Shown here: piece after piece, positions 42,190-62,382 of the stretch
Layout: every line of letters starts with the position of its first letter
Numbering within the stretch: position 1 is the first letter of the stretch
Source of the DNA: Urechis unicinctus
Lineage: Eukaryota; Annelida; Polychaeta; Xenopneusta; Urechidae
Length of the DNA: 64,000 nt
Direction of reading: 5' to 3'
NCBI GenBank assembly: GCA_034190875.2
Contig: CM067348.1
Location: 47,030,203 to 47,094,202 of the forward strand
Notes under the pieces: generated by a model
The model's input: the letters and a program-made list of their open reading frames with translations, nothing else
Database searches by the model: none
Told to the model about the DNA's origin: nothing
Program-made: the position numbers and the translations under genes

Positions 42190-43640
42190 TTTATATTATA
42201 CAGATATCGATGCATAATAGAACTTGCTTACAAACAAATTAAAACGTCGTAGAAATCGGCCGCAGCAAACTTTATTATATCCATATATATCCCGATTCCT
42301 ATCAAGTTTCCAAGACATCTTTTCAAACCTTTTCAAGTTTATGATTTTGAAATTATGCATAGCCAAACCATTTAATTTTACTTCCAATTACAATATGTTC
42401 ACTCTTGTATGTTGAATAACAGGATATATTCTTTGGCGAATCCCGGACATTCTGCGATCAGGATCTTAAGTGACATAAGAGATGGAGCTAACAAAGTGAA
42501 AACATCTGCATATCCTACCGCACCACAAAATGTTATACCGATGTAAAACCCTATACCGGCTTTACGAAATCTTACGACCGGTTTATCAATATAATTCACA
42601 AACATCACTGGCGAAATCACACCACCCTACTTAACATCATTATTAACAGGGTGAAAAACATTCGTTATATCTTTCCATTTTACTGCTGCAAATACATATT
42701 TGCTAAAATTCTGGCAACAAGTGGACACGCTCATTTACATCTCAGCACCTGAAACAGTTTGACATGCTTGACTATATCAAAGACTTCACGGGCATCCAGC
42801 AACAAAACGTGAACATACCCTGCACCGTTAAGATAATTTTGTACCATTTCATTTACAACAAATGTAATTGACTTGTCGAATGTTAATTTTTAAATCCCAG
42901 TTGAGAATCTGAACACGTAAAAACATTCCTGTTACTATTCAACAGTACACGATCAACGGGCTTTCCAATGATGTCACTAAGTGCTATACCTATGTAGTTG
43001 TCTGAGCTGTTCAACGATTTGCTTTTATTTGTAGGTATATATGTGATTGTGCTTAGGGCATGATCAACAGGAAGCACTTCATGGCGGAAAATAGCTGCAA
43101 ACAACATTACAATACGTATTCCAAACATTGATTAGAAATTCTGAGACAAATTCAATGCTACCGTCCCTTATGCCTGTCCATAAGCTACTAACAGTTTGAT
43201 CAATATCAGCAGGTGTAACATTATGATTATGATAACATTTACGTGACATAAAATGCTTGTTTATATCAATATTCAAATCTACTTTCAAATGTTCCATTTC
43301 GCCTGCGTTATATGAAACTGAAGTGAAAAGCGCCGCTGCCTTGTCACAACATATTAGAAATGTCGGTATCATTAGAAGCACCACCAATAATACTGGGCAA
43401 ATTGATCTTTCTCTGAGTAACGCTCTTTATCTCATTCCAAAAGTTTATCCCCTTGTCATTAGCTAATTGTTTGACCAATTTTCTGGCTCTACAGGCATCG
43501 TCATGCTTGGGTGCCAGTTGTATAGTATAAATTTACGTCTTATATCAGCGACTGCACCACAGCACTTCCATAACGCGTCTCAAAATATGTCGCGGTATTC
43601 TGAGTCATATGATTTAGATTAGGGCGGCCTTTGAAATATC
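42190..43640 (-). mobile_element. LINE (non-LTR retrotransposon) fragment, reverse transcriptase region
   Basis: Three minus-strand frames in order (43,387-43,079, 43,128-42,883 and 42,620-42,399) read as a reverse transcriptase of the non-LTR type. They contain 'SDNYIGIALSDIIGK' (fingers region), then 'LLLDAREVFDIVKHVKLF' (the aspartate motif, with V for the usual A in 'AFD'), then 'ISPVMFVNYID' and 'GAVGYADVFTLLAPS'. In the last, V replaces the second catalytic aspartate of the usual YADD. The upstream linker also fits ('VTPADIDQTVSSLWTGIRDG'). The frames are joined by frameshifts near 43,100 and between 42,883 and 42,620, so the copy is dead. No endonuclease domain is seen, so it is 5'-truncated, and the left end is vague. 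The clade is not certain (CR1/Jockey/L2-like group). Confidence 0.85.
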
Positions 43641-43881
43641 ATCCGATAAAACAGTTTTCATACGTGCAGCGAATAGACGGCAATCAACGACAGGGTAGTC
43701 GGCGTGAGTCATGAAAAGGTTGCCACATCCAAACGATTGTTTCTAACACAAGCGTACCAACTGGCAAGTAATGGTTCTTGAATGCAAAAAAAGGAAATCC
43801 TTACCGCATTAGCAACATTGCACGATCATTGACCTCAATTACTTCCCATGCCGCGCATTGATTCGCATAATATGTATCGAT

Positions 43882-44166
43882 TTAATGCATATATACGAAA
43901 TAGTATTTCACTGGATGTAAGGAAAACGGTGTGTTTTTCTTCGGTCTACAGTATGGCCTAAGCCGATGGTAATTTATCATGATATGACTTGGCAAGTGCA
44001 GTCCTATTACAGTTGGTTTCACATTTTGAGTACCTATTTCATGATAGAATGACTTTACTACTGCTTTGCCTATAACTCTTTTAGAATTAGCCGGGCAATT
44101 TGAAAACCGATAGCTATGAGGTCCCATTCTGAATCTTTGAATTTCGCCACATCCATGATATACCAT
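43882..44166 (-). pseudogene. Broken open-frame relic, family unknown (94 codons), duplicated at 57.9-58.2 kb
   Basis: This minus-strand frame of 94 codons contains 'CPANSKRVIGKAVVKSFYHE' and, further on, 'LRPYCRPKKNTPFSLHPVKY'. The duplicate at 58,190-57,900 keeps parts of the same reading ('WLRPYCRPSKNPLFSLHPVK'). No domain is recognised. Its C-terminal third coincides with a motif of about 100 bases that occurs four times in the window. It may derive from an unknown multicopy element. No function is inferred. Confidence 0.3.
43907..44010 (+). repeat. Four-copy motif of about 100 bases, copy 1
   Basis: The core is 'tctacagtatggcctaagcc', preceded by 'ggaaaac'. It resembles 47,934-48,040, 57,925-58,023 and 63,351-63,460. 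Copies 1 and 3 belong to one duplication pair, copies 2 and 4 to the other. Confidence 0.75.
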
Positions 44167-45186
44167 GCATGAAATATAGCTGATGGAGTTAATGCGTAGT
44201 GACCTTCAAATATATACATATTAATCGAACACGAAATCGCTGATTTGCCATAACATTAGCTGCATAAAATGGTAATGTTTAAAATACCAGAGCAATAATC
44301 GTCCGCAATGATTGAACTCGAACGAGCCTGAAAACGGACATATCTTAATGCCTTCTACTGCAGCCAAAATTCCATTGCTTTTAAGGAAACATGGTATTGA
44401 GATTATCTCATATCATGTAAAGACCAATTTTCAGATGAAGTAATGCGAGGTTTACGGCGTACCATGGAGGAGTTTAAATTCTTGCATACTATATCATTGT
44501 TGTAAAGCTAGCATATATCTGCTAGGAGACGGCTGAAAATATATAAATACAATTAAGCAGTCAATTAGCAATATTTGTTCAGAGATTCATTCAATCAAAG
44601 CTATTGGAATAAATATACCTGCGTTACAGTGACCAATAATGTATCATATAAGCGTTCGGTCTAAACGTCTTGCACTAAAGATGGCTAACTTTATATTTCC
44701 AAGAGTACTTGCAAGGCACATTTTTCTTATTTGTTAACCAGGCGAGTGTAATACGGTCCTTAAAAGAACTGACGAATTTAGCAATCTATTGGACAATACA
44801 TAACAACCACCAAGGCTAAACATAAGTTGCAAAATCCTTCCCCTCCAGGTTCTTTATTCACGGAACTCTTTATGCGCTCGTATATACAATGACAATACTC
44901 ATTTATGTCATAAGGGAGAGCAATTACGACCATAACGCTCGTAGTTTAAAAAAAATAACATAACCTTGTCAACCTATTGTCCGTATATAAGCAGGCGGCT
45001 TCATTTCATGCGATTTATATCATCAAGAATGTAAAACAACATTGCCATTACTACCTGTATAAGGCACACTAGCTTGTAACCTGTGTTTTACATTTCCATG
45101 GTATTTTGTCTGTTTGAAAAACATGCGCGTGAAAATCACGACAAGTACAAGACGTACAAGTCTGCTATGACAGTGTTCGAATATAA

Positions 45187-45420
45187 CTAAATAAACGCAT
45201 TGCTGACCATTGCGGTTTGCATGAAAATTGCTAACCAATATCGAGCAATGGTTCGCCCGCGAGGCGTAGGATGAGCATGACAGCCACGATCCAATATCGA
45301 CTCACTACAAAAAGAACATCTCACTTTATGTTTGGCTAATGCAGCTGCCACAAAACTATTCATTACATTATATTTATGATCTATGACAAATAGCATTGTG
45401 TTCATCGGAATCATCCGCAC
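45187..45420 (-). pseudogene. Broken open-frame relic with Cys/His residues, family unknown, duplicated at 59.1-59.3 kb
   Basis: This 77-codon minus-strand frame contains 'HKVRCSFCSESILDRGCHAH', a C-x2-C...C-x-H spacing that could bind zinc. The duplicate near 59,280-59,090 has a similar reading ('CSFCSKSIFDRDCRAH'). It may have been a small zinc-binding module, but no named domain fits. Both copies are broken. The origin, possibly an unknown mobile element, is inference only. Confidence 0.3.
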
Positions 45421-45898
45421 ACTAATTTGAGTAGCATTTTTTGCTGCAACCCGGTTTTGAGGCTTCCTTGACGATACTTAGTCGTTAGACAACGAACCTA
45501 TGTATGACCACGACAATTCATGTACGTATGTACAGTCCAGACACAAACATCCGTGACAATGCACGTTGGTCATTAAGCATCGAGAACATCCCATGACTCT
45601 ACAATTTTGACACGTTTTCCTCTACTCCAAATCCGAACATGAGAGTATGTTATCTGATGGATGATGACCCGGTTTAAACATAATCAGGGAATAAACTTTG
45701 GTAATGCCCCTGCACCGTACGGCAAACGCTTATCGTAAAATATGTGGTCAAAACAACATAGACTAGTATGTTGGAAGCTTTATTCATTCAATGAATACAT
45801 TGCATTTCGTTTATTCATCAGTAGATCCACTTACCCCTGTCCATGATAACAGCAACGACACGTGGACTATCGAATGTATACATGGAAAACGGCACTTA

Positions 45899-45916
45899 AG
45901 GCCCGGTCACACAGCC
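45899..45916 (+). repeat. Harbinger left terminal inverted repeat
   Basis: The 18 bases AGGCCCGGTCACACAGCC sit directly after the TTA target site. They match the right end without mismatch. Confidence 0.95.
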
Positions 45917-46170
45917 TTTCGCGTCTGTATCGCGGGTAAAATTTCGCGATTTTTTTCTGCCCGCGGTTGCCCGTGGTGGAAAATGTGCAAAATTGGCTTA
46001 CCTGCGGTTTACCCGTGGTATGCCCGCGAAACAGACGCCGGCGACTGTTCCGCGTCCTTATCGTGGGTGAAGCGCGGCGGTACCACGGCCTACCACGGGT
46101 ATAATAAAGCAGCCGAACCGGGCTGTAGAAATCATAACCACTCAAGACACAGTCCCGTGAAGATCAAGCT

Positions 46171-46611
46171 ATGGCACCGAAGAAGAAGCCCACGTCGAGT
46201 TCCCCCGCCAAGAAGAAGAAGAAGCATGCGACCAAGAAGCCGAGGGCGAAGGCAGCAGATGAAGGCAGCCCAGTGCCAGTGGAGGCCGCCAAGAAGCCCA
46301 AGGCAGGAGTCACAGTGGAGGTACAAGCTGTCGTCCACTCTGCTGCCGAAGTTCCGAGTGCTCGTGGCGAGTTCGAGGCCAGTCCTTCTGTCAGTCCAAG
46401 AGCTGCCAGTCTAGTTGAAGAGGAGGAGGAGCAAGACGAGGTCATTACGGTGACGGGGATCCATGTTCACCCCTTGACGTCTGGAGCACAACTGACGAAT
46501 GCTCGGCAAATCGCGCTTTTTATATACCTAAAATCAGACGTTGTACGGACGCGATTAGGCCGTGGACAATCGTATTTGGGCCGTGTACAAGACGCAATTG
46601 AACGTGATTAG
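46171..46611 (+). CDS. Basic/acidic low-complexity protein inside the Harbinger element
   Basis: This frame of 146 codons starts at an ATG. The N-terminus is strongly basic ('MAPKKKPTSSSPAKKKKK', then 'KKPRAK') and looks like a nuclear localisation signal in a disordered region. Residues 40-75 are Ala/Pro/Val rich. A run of acidic residues ('EEEEEQDE') follows at about residues 84-91. The last part, from about residue 110, runs into the repeat-like right side of the element and is probably not genuine coding. Autonomous Harbinger elements carry a transposase and a Myb/SANT-like DNA-binding partner. This frame may be the 5' end of such a partner gene kept in a deletion derivative. No Myb helix or DDE motif is present. 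Codon use is GC-rich, unlike the surroundings. Confidence 0.5.
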   Translation: MAPKKKPTSSSPAKKKKKHATKKPRAKAADEGSPVPVEAAKKPKAGVTVEVQAVVHSAAEVPSARGEFEASPSVSPRAASLVEEEEEQDEVITVTGIHVHPLTSGAQLTNARQIALFIYLKSDVVRTRLGRGQSYLGRVQDAIERD

Positions 46612-47056
46612 GCCGGTATTGGGGCGCGCTGTTTACGCGGAGAAAGGCGTTTGTCCGTGCTTACACGCGGTACACACGCTAATGCACGTGATAACAACGC
46701 GGTACAGACGCGGAACAAACGTGTTATGACCGTGCTCCGCTAAAATTTCGCATCCTACCGCGTGTAACCACGTCTTAACCGCGGCCGTAGCACGTCCTAG
46801 CACGTTCGTTCCGCGTCTGTACCGCGTCTTTACCGCGTGTGTACCACGTGTACCGCCCGCGATTAGCCGCGGTCTAAATTTTTGGGCAGCCCAAAACTTT
46901 TTCGCGCGGCCAACCGCGTGTGAATTTCTTACCGCGTGTAACGACGGGTAAAGTACGGCTGTATCGCGTCTTTATCGCGACCTCAAAACGTCCAACAGCG
47001 TCTGCTACACGGGCAGAAATTTTTGGCCGTGATTCGGCCGCGATACGCCCGTGGAG

Positions 47057-47074
47057 GGCTGTGTGACCGGGCCT
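47057..47074 (-). repeat. Harbinger right terminal inverted repeat
   Basis: This is the exact reverse complement of 45,899-45,916, followed by the second TTA of the target duplication. Confidence 0.95.
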
Positions 47075-47933
47075 TTATCTGGAAATGGCCAGTGTTTTAT
47101 TCGGCCTATCCAGTCCATGTATTATATGTCATAAAATAAACTCCCCTGGAACGCGACTCCTGAGCATGTTTTCTTCAAACCCATCATCAGCTGGCCTAAC
47201 TTTGATTCCCATTGAATTATTCAGTCCGTGTATGACCGGCAGCATAGTGTTCATCATCCTCCTCTTCACCGACTTTTCTACATTTGTCCTTGTCGCTTTC
47301 TGCGGCCTTGGAATCGTGCAGCTAGGTAATTACCGAGCCGTTAATGGAGCCGGTAATTTGTTAAATCTATTGTAGTTATTGTGCTAGAGCTACAAGCGGA
47401 ATCCAAATATGGGTATGTGAGTCGATTTAATCTCACCTGTGGCGCTATACAGTAACACCCAACATATATAGTTCATGGGATTCATTCCAACTCCCTAAAG
47501 GCAAATATGCTTGTCACTCTGAGAAGGGAGTAAGCATTACTCTGTTGTATTGACAATAATTAAATGGAGTCGGTGTTGTTCTTGAAATATATGAGGTTAT
47601 GGTCCTGAGTATGTGCCTAAGACTGGCGGTGGTTGCTTTAGTTGTGGAATATGACATTCTACGCTTGCCCATAATTTGTAATCGTACCATTCATAATGCC
47701 ATTCTGAGACATCGTATGAAACAATATTGCTTAGTTAGGCATTTGCGGATCGTGGCTAGATAGCTGTATTTCCCTTCTAGCATATACCTTTAGAACATAA
47801 GAATTGCAGCGGAAGTTAAAATCATAAAAACAACGCTAGCCTTGTTCAAGGTTACAGTATATTCATATACAAATGGTGTAGCATTTGTGACTTTCACAAT
47901 GGTGAAAATGGAGACTTTCATAATGTCACCAAC

Positions 47934-48040
47934 TTCAACTGTAAGCAAAGAAAACGTTTTTTTTAACTAGATCCACAGTATGGTTCAAGCCACAGGTATT
48001 TATAAAGATTCAACTTTGCAAGTGCAATCATTTTGCATTA
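47934..48040 (+). repeat. Four-copy motif of about 100 bases, copy 2
   Basis: The core is 'ccacagtatggttcaagcca', preceded by 'aaagaaaac' and followed by 'ttgcaagtgcaatc'. It is about 70% like copies 1 and 3 and closer to copy 4. Confidence 0.7.
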
Positions 48041-48245
48041 TATCTATTAAACATTATATTGCTTAATTGGACCCGATGTGTGATGATGGTTTAACTATAC
48101 TGCTAAGTTTACATCTACTTGACGAGTAACGTATAACCACGTTACTGAGTTAATCTATACATTGGTGTTGCCTATACATTCTACGTGTTCAGGTATAAGT
48201 TAGGAAGGCTTAGTATGATACTTTAAACCTTATTGACAAAACATT

Positions 48246-48268
48246 TTAAAAATAAAAATAAAAATAAA
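48246..48268 (+). repeat. (AAAAAT)n short microsatellite
   Basis: Three to four AAAAAT units. The second duplication copy does not have the same run at the corresponding place. Confidence 0.85.
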
Positions 48269-48322
48269 CTTCTATCGTACCACATGGTTTCACACGTGTG
48301 ATCCTTTGCCAAGTTTGCACAC

Positions 48323-48460
48323 ATGGACTCCGACTTCGTTAAGGAGGATTTTGACTGTGGCGAATGTAATAAATTCAACAAGAGAAATATAAAAATAATG
48401 AAAAATAATGACAGCGAATATGATGCTGATAATGATGAGGATGTTGAGGAGCATGGCTGA
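48323..48460 (+). CDS. Short unrecognised frame with C-x2-C and acidic tail
   Basis: From the ATG at 48,323 this frame gives 45 residues: 'MDSDFVKEDFDCGECNK', a basic stretch, then a very acidic end rich in D and E. The duplicate begins at 63,825 with 'MDNDVVKEDFGCGECNK' and is also followed by acid-rich coding potential up to the window edge. The C-G-E-C pair could bind metal together with upstream residues. The open frame continues upstream of the ATG ('FAKFAH'), so the true start, if any, is unknown. No family is recognised, and the piece may be the end of a broken gene of an unknown element. Confidence 0.25.
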   Translation: MDSDFVKEDFDCGECNKFNKRNIKIMKNNDSEYDADNDEDVEEHG

Positions 48461-48520
48461 CAGTAATTCATGGGTGTTTAATCGGACTATGTGAGTTGCA
48501 TGACTAATAGAGCAAATACG

Positions 48521-57707
<9,187 letters not shown>

Positions 57708-57924
57708 ATTAGACAACAATCAACGACTGAGTAGTCGACGTGATTCAAAAACATATATTTATATATATGCCGTATCCAGCGTACCAACTGGCAAATAATG
57801 TTTCTTGAATGCCAAGAAGGAAATCCTTACCGCATCAGCAACGTTGCGCGATAATTGACCTCAGTTACTTTCGCATTGATTAATAAAATATATATCGATT
57901 TAAAGCAATATATAAGAAATAGTA

Positions 57925-58023
57925 CTTCACTGGATGTAAGGAAAATAGTGGGTTTTTACTCGGTCTACAGTATGGCCTAAGCCACTGGTATTTGTCATGA
58001 TATGACAATTGCAATCCTATTAC
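57925..58023 (+). repeat. Four-copy motif of about 100 bases, copy 3
   Basis: The core is 'tctacagtatggcctaagcc', identical to copy 1 in this stretch. Confidence 0.75.
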
Positions 58024-59303
58024 ATTTGGGTTCACATTTTAACTACCCATTTCATAATAGAATGACTTTACTTCTGCTTGGCCTATAACTCTTTAAGAAT
58101 AAGCCGGGCAATTCGAAAACCGACAGCTATAAGGTCACATTTTCAATATTTGCATATTGCCACCTACATGATATACAATGCATGAAATATAGCGGATGCA
58201 GTTAATGCGTACTGACCGTGAAATATATACATATAAATAGAAAACGAAATCGCTGATTTGCCATAACATTAGCTACATAATATTTTAATGTTTATAATAC
58301 CAGCACAATAATCACCCGCAATGACTGAACTCGAACGAGCCTGAAAACTGACATATCGTCATGCATTCTGCCCACTGCAGCCAAAATTCCATTGCTTTTA
58401 AGGAAACATGGTATTGTGATTATCTCATATCATATAGACCCATTTTCAGATGAAGTAATGCGAGGTTTACAGTGTACCATTGAGGATTTTAAATTCTAGC
58501 ATACTATACCATTGTTATAAAGCTAGCACATATCTGCTAGAAGACGGCTGAAAATATATAAATACAATTAAGCAGTCAATTAGCATTATTTGTTCAGAGA
58601 TTCATCCAATCACTTGCCGGACGGATGTTCTTATTTGTTAACCAGGCGACTGAAATACGGTTCTCAAAAGAACTAACGAAGTCAGCATTCTATTCGACTA
58701 TACATAACAACCACCAAGGTTAAACTTTAGTTGCAAAATCCTTACCCTCAAGGTTCTTTATTCACATAAATCTTTATACGTTCGTATATATAATGACAAT
58801 ACTCATTTATCTCATAAGGGAGTGCAAATACGGCCATAACGCTCGTAGTTAAAAAATAAATAACATAACCTTGTCAAACTATTGTCCGTATATAAGCAGG
58901 CGGCTTCATTCCATGCGATTTACATCGTCAAACTTGTAAAGCAACATTGCCATAAATACCTGTATAAGGCACACTAGCTTGTAACCTGTGTTTTACATTT
59001 CCATGGTATATGTCTGTTTGAAAAACATGCGGATGAAAATCGAACATACAAGTCTGCTATAACAGTGTTCAAATATACGCATTGCTGACCGTTGCGGTTT
59101 GTATGAAAATTGCTCACCAATATCCAGCAATGGTGAGCCCGCAAAGCGTATGATGAGCACGACAGTCACGATCAAATATCGACTTACTACAAAAAGATCA
59201 TGTCCCTTTATGTTTGGCTGATGCAGCGGCCAAAAAAAACATTCATAACGTAATATTTATGATCTATGACAAATAGCACTGTGTTCATGGAATCATCCGC
59301 ACA

Positions 59304-59531
59304 TTAATATGAATAGCATTTTATGCTGCAACTCGGTTTTGAGGCTTTCTTGGCGATACTTGGTCTTGAACCTATATATGTCCACGACAATTCATGTACG
59401 CATGTACAGTCCAGACACAAACGTCTGTGACCATGCAAGTTGGTTATTAGGCAGCGAGAACATACCCGCTGTAGTTTTATAACATGACTGTACCATTTTG
59501 CCACGTTTTCTTCCACTCCAAATCCGACCAT
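59304..59531 (-). pseudogene. Broken open-frame relic, cysteine-rich, family unknown
   Basis: This 75-codon minus-strand frame contains 'CSRCLITNLHGHRRLCLDCT', a C-x2-C, H-x-H, C-x2-C arrangement that looks like a small zinc-binding knuckle. The first duplication copy has the same spacing near 45,590-45,520 ('CSRCLMTNVHCHGCLCLDCT'). The Cys positions agree in both copies despite about 10% sequence difference. I cannot name the family. Both copies are broken, and an origin in an unknown mobile element is inference. Confidence 0.35.
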
Positions 59532-59605
59532 GAGAGGTTGTTATCTGATGGATCATGACCCGGTTTAAACATAATAAGGATCTAACTTTGGTAATGTCCC
59601 TGCAA

Positions 59606-62370
59606 GACACTCTTTTTCGTGGCCCACAATATCATTATATATATGACTCCACACACTGTTCTTTTCATAACATAATCGATTATTGACATTGGCAAACATA
59701 GCCAGAGCAAGTGTCTTACAAAGCAGTCCTTATATACTGAATATGACCATAAGACACGTACACATGACCACCATTGACATAGGATGGGATTAAATTGCTT
59801 ACAAAATGTTCTCACCTCAGATGTTATTGCACAATAAATTTTAAAAAAACCACAACTCCAGATGTATTCTACTAATCAGGAGGTGCACTTTTTTGGCATA
59901 AAAAAGCCATATCCGTCCCTTGCAATACTAATTGCTCATTGACAGAAAAGACAATAATAGATGATTAATGTAAAGCCAGGACCCATCAGCTCCAGTTTAA
60001 TTATATGCCTCTACCATTCTGCTACATGATTTTCCGTTCCAAAGGGAGAAATCATGCATTATGGTAATGCCGGAAATCCATTATATGATACAACGCATTG
60101 TTTCTCGTTTGAAGACGCGGTACTATTTTATAATCTTTGTGAATGGTACATATTGTGTCATGTTGTGACGCTCAATATATATGACTGTCAAATACGTTTA
60201 GTGATTCCGAATTACTGGCATAGAAGGCTATTGTAAGATAACACATGTAATATATCAACCTACTTAATTGGATACTAAACAAGTGTACGAAGAGGCTCTT
60301 AGTGAATACCATCTCAAGGATGGAACGACTTCTCTGTAGTACAGCTCCGTCATAACTTGTGATCATGCAGTCTGTTGCGGTGACCTTAAGCTGTAAATAT
60401 ATACAACTGAGTCATTATGCACTGGTTAGTGTCGGGAATCCATCACTTTCTCCGTAATTGCGTTTAAACATTCTATAAAATATTGATGGGACGCTTAAAG
60501 ATCGTTATTATATATGCTATCAACATTTGACAACGATGTTTGTACGCGGTTCGGCAGTGTTACCATTACGAGGAGAGTATTTGACAACATCACGCTCATG
60601 TCTTTCCTGCAATTATGTGATGCTCTTTACTGGATCGGTTACGACTGTATAGCAAAACATCTGAGCACAACACTAATTTTGGCAGACAACGAATTGTTGT
60701 GATTGATGTCTTTTAATCGAACACCGTATGCCGTTATTGTACTACACGAAGCACTTTCGGTATTTTCAGTACTCGCGATGGTACAATATCCAAATGTGGC
60801 AGTCTGCTAATCCCTCTTTTCGGCGAATATGTGTGCGTACAAGTGGTGCTATGTCTATTAGTGAACACAAATGAGCAGATGACCGACATCCATTACATGT
60901 GTTCTCTTATATTTCACTGTAATACATTTAACATCTTCGTATTGAAGTATCTTATGAATACTATAAAAAACACAATAGCATCAGCTATTTGCGATGAACA
61001 TGTATGGTCAGAGCTGCTTGTAGCAAGCAATAAATTCAGATGACATTTTACCACGCTTTGTCCCCTTTGGGAAGACAATTGATAAGCAAAGTGTCGTATT
61101 GCAACATTCGTCTTCTGTGAAATATAAATCATAGCCTAAATGGGAGCAGGGGGAATTCAACTAACTGACAAGACACCGCCTCAGGATGCGATATTGCAGA
61201 CGTAACTATTTTCATGAGATATGCTGACAGTTTTGTTCAGCACAGAATAGTATCACGACATAACCAGGTCGTCAAAAGCAATTAATTCATATTAATCTGT
61301 CACATCAACCAGCTATCATGTCATTTGAATGGAAGCTGATATGTGTGAAGTGTGAAGGTGTATAAGTCAATCATAGTGAAATAATATTAAAAAGCGACAT
61401 GTGGTAGGGCGCATGCCCAGAGTTTTACCATCGGTAGAATATTTTGAAGTCGACCTTGGACAGTTCAGCTGCTATCATATCATTGATTTATCAATCATTG
61501 TAATCGTATCAATGAATATTATGATTGTTTTCTTTGATAGAATCTTCAAATAATGGATTGCACTATGCCTTAGATTAACTCCTGATAACGTCACGTTGAC
61601 GACGTTTGGTATCAGATTTTTAGAGCAATTTAGCATAGTAGCCGTTGTCAAACAAGCTAGCTTAAGCAATTTTTCGTTCTTTTTTTATTTTCTAGAACGC
61701 ATGCAATGCGTAGCGAACAAAAAAGGTAAAAATTCTAGTGTATAGCAACTGAGAAAATGAAAGCTATGATGCAGTGAACGACTTACATGGTTTATATAAA
61801 ATATTAACGCGTAACAAAGAAGTTTAGACTTCACCCATATGACAACCTACTATCTAGTCGCTTAATTTTTTGTTTAATTTGTTTTAAATTGATATCTTCA
61901 GTGAATAATATATCTTTATGCAACTTTCTCATTAAATATTTTGATTTTTTTCTTGGAAAGATTCTTGAATGAATTGCTTGTCCTAACCATTACACCTTAA
62001 ATTAGATTTTGATACTTTTAAAATTACGACATTTGGTAAGAGATTGGAGAGCAGCTCAGTTTAACATTGCATTGTTTCTCAATATTCATTTTGACCCCAG
62101 TTTTCCCTGTCTCTCTCAACCAGGCACAATAGTAGTACACCATTACTACTTAATTTGCAAAAACAAACAAACTAAAGAACGGGTGTTATGACCTACATCT
62201 CGTAAGGCTTTCGTATTCTGACAATATCCAGAGTGAAATACATACAAATGATATTCTAAAGTAATCTGCAAATGAATAATAGTTCTTGTCAAATAATTGA
62301 TATTGCAACGAATGATATTTCGCATATACCGAGGGCAAACTAATCTACCCTAGAGTATCAGGATGATGGC
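59606..62370. other. Second-copy-specific stretch, no recognised feature
   Basis: About 2.8 kb stand between the two duplicated parts here. The first copy has only about 185 bases plus the Harbinger element at that point. Frames of up to 77 codons occur on both strands (for example plus 60,514-60,702, plus 60,831-61,043 and minus 59,582-59,815). I recognise none of them. Confidence 0.45.
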
Positions 62371-62382
62371 AGGGGCCAATGT

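Larger units (their letters stand above)
43672..45712 (+). repeat. Direct duplication, first copy, part 1
   Basis: This matches 57,708-59,605 in the same orientation, from 'caatcaacgac' to 'ctttggtaatg'. Identity is about 92% over a 137-base stretch near 45,001-45,137 (second copy from about 58,908). The first copy keeps about 120 bases (44,595-44,715) that the second lacks. The LINE fragment ends almost exactly where the homology starts. Confidence 0.92.
45899..47074 (+). mobile_element. Non-autonomous PIF/Harbinger DNA transposon (1,176 bp)
   Basis: Perfect 18-base terminal inverted repeats (AGGCCCGGTCACACAGCC at 45,899-45,916, reverse complement at 47,057-47,074) are flanked by the 3-base target duplication TTA (45,896-45,898 and 47,075-47,077). 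Both are typical of the PIF/Harbinger superfamily. Beyond the perfect repeats the ends stay partly similar ('tttctgcccg' on both sides). The interior is rich in CGCG and 'accgcgtct' motifs, repeated subterminally on the right side. It contains one open frame but no DDE transposase, so it must depend on an autonomous relative. GC content is far above that of the flanks. Intact ends and an exact target duplication suggest a fairly recent insertion. Confidence 0.93.
47103..48452 (+). repeat. Direct duplication, first copy, part 2
   Basis: This matches about 62,530-63,948 in the same orientation with about 92% identity over the 180 bases I compared. Landmarks are 'gcatgttttcttcaaaccca', 'gtgctagagctacaagcgg' and 'ttaaggaggattttg'. 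The plus frame at 47,085-47,375 (96 codons) stays open in the second copy (62,383-62,793) and ends at the same place. The Harbinger element lies just upstream. Confidence 0.92.
57708..59605 (+). repeat. Direct duplication, second copy, part 1
   Basis: This matches 43,672-45,712. The LINE fragment that precedes the first copy is absent here, and 57,437-57,682 upstream is unrelated. That puts the duplication boundary at about 57,708. Confidence 0.92.

Noticed and set aside
43257-43466. Plus-strand 69-codon frame within the LINE
   Set aside because: It is a shadow of the reverse-transcriptase reading on the minus strand.
43672-45712. A named Pif1-helicase, RING or herpesvirus-type identity for the duplicated frames of the right block
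   Set aside because: Single short resemblances (a Cys pair, a '..FPGE' string) are too weak, and the order of motifs expected for those families is missing.
45867-46445. Other frames inside the Harbinger element (207 codons plus; 92, 68 and 93 codons minus)
   Set aside because: They are opposite-strand or shifted readings of the GC-rich element. Only the frame starting 46,171 has a composition that makes sense as protein.
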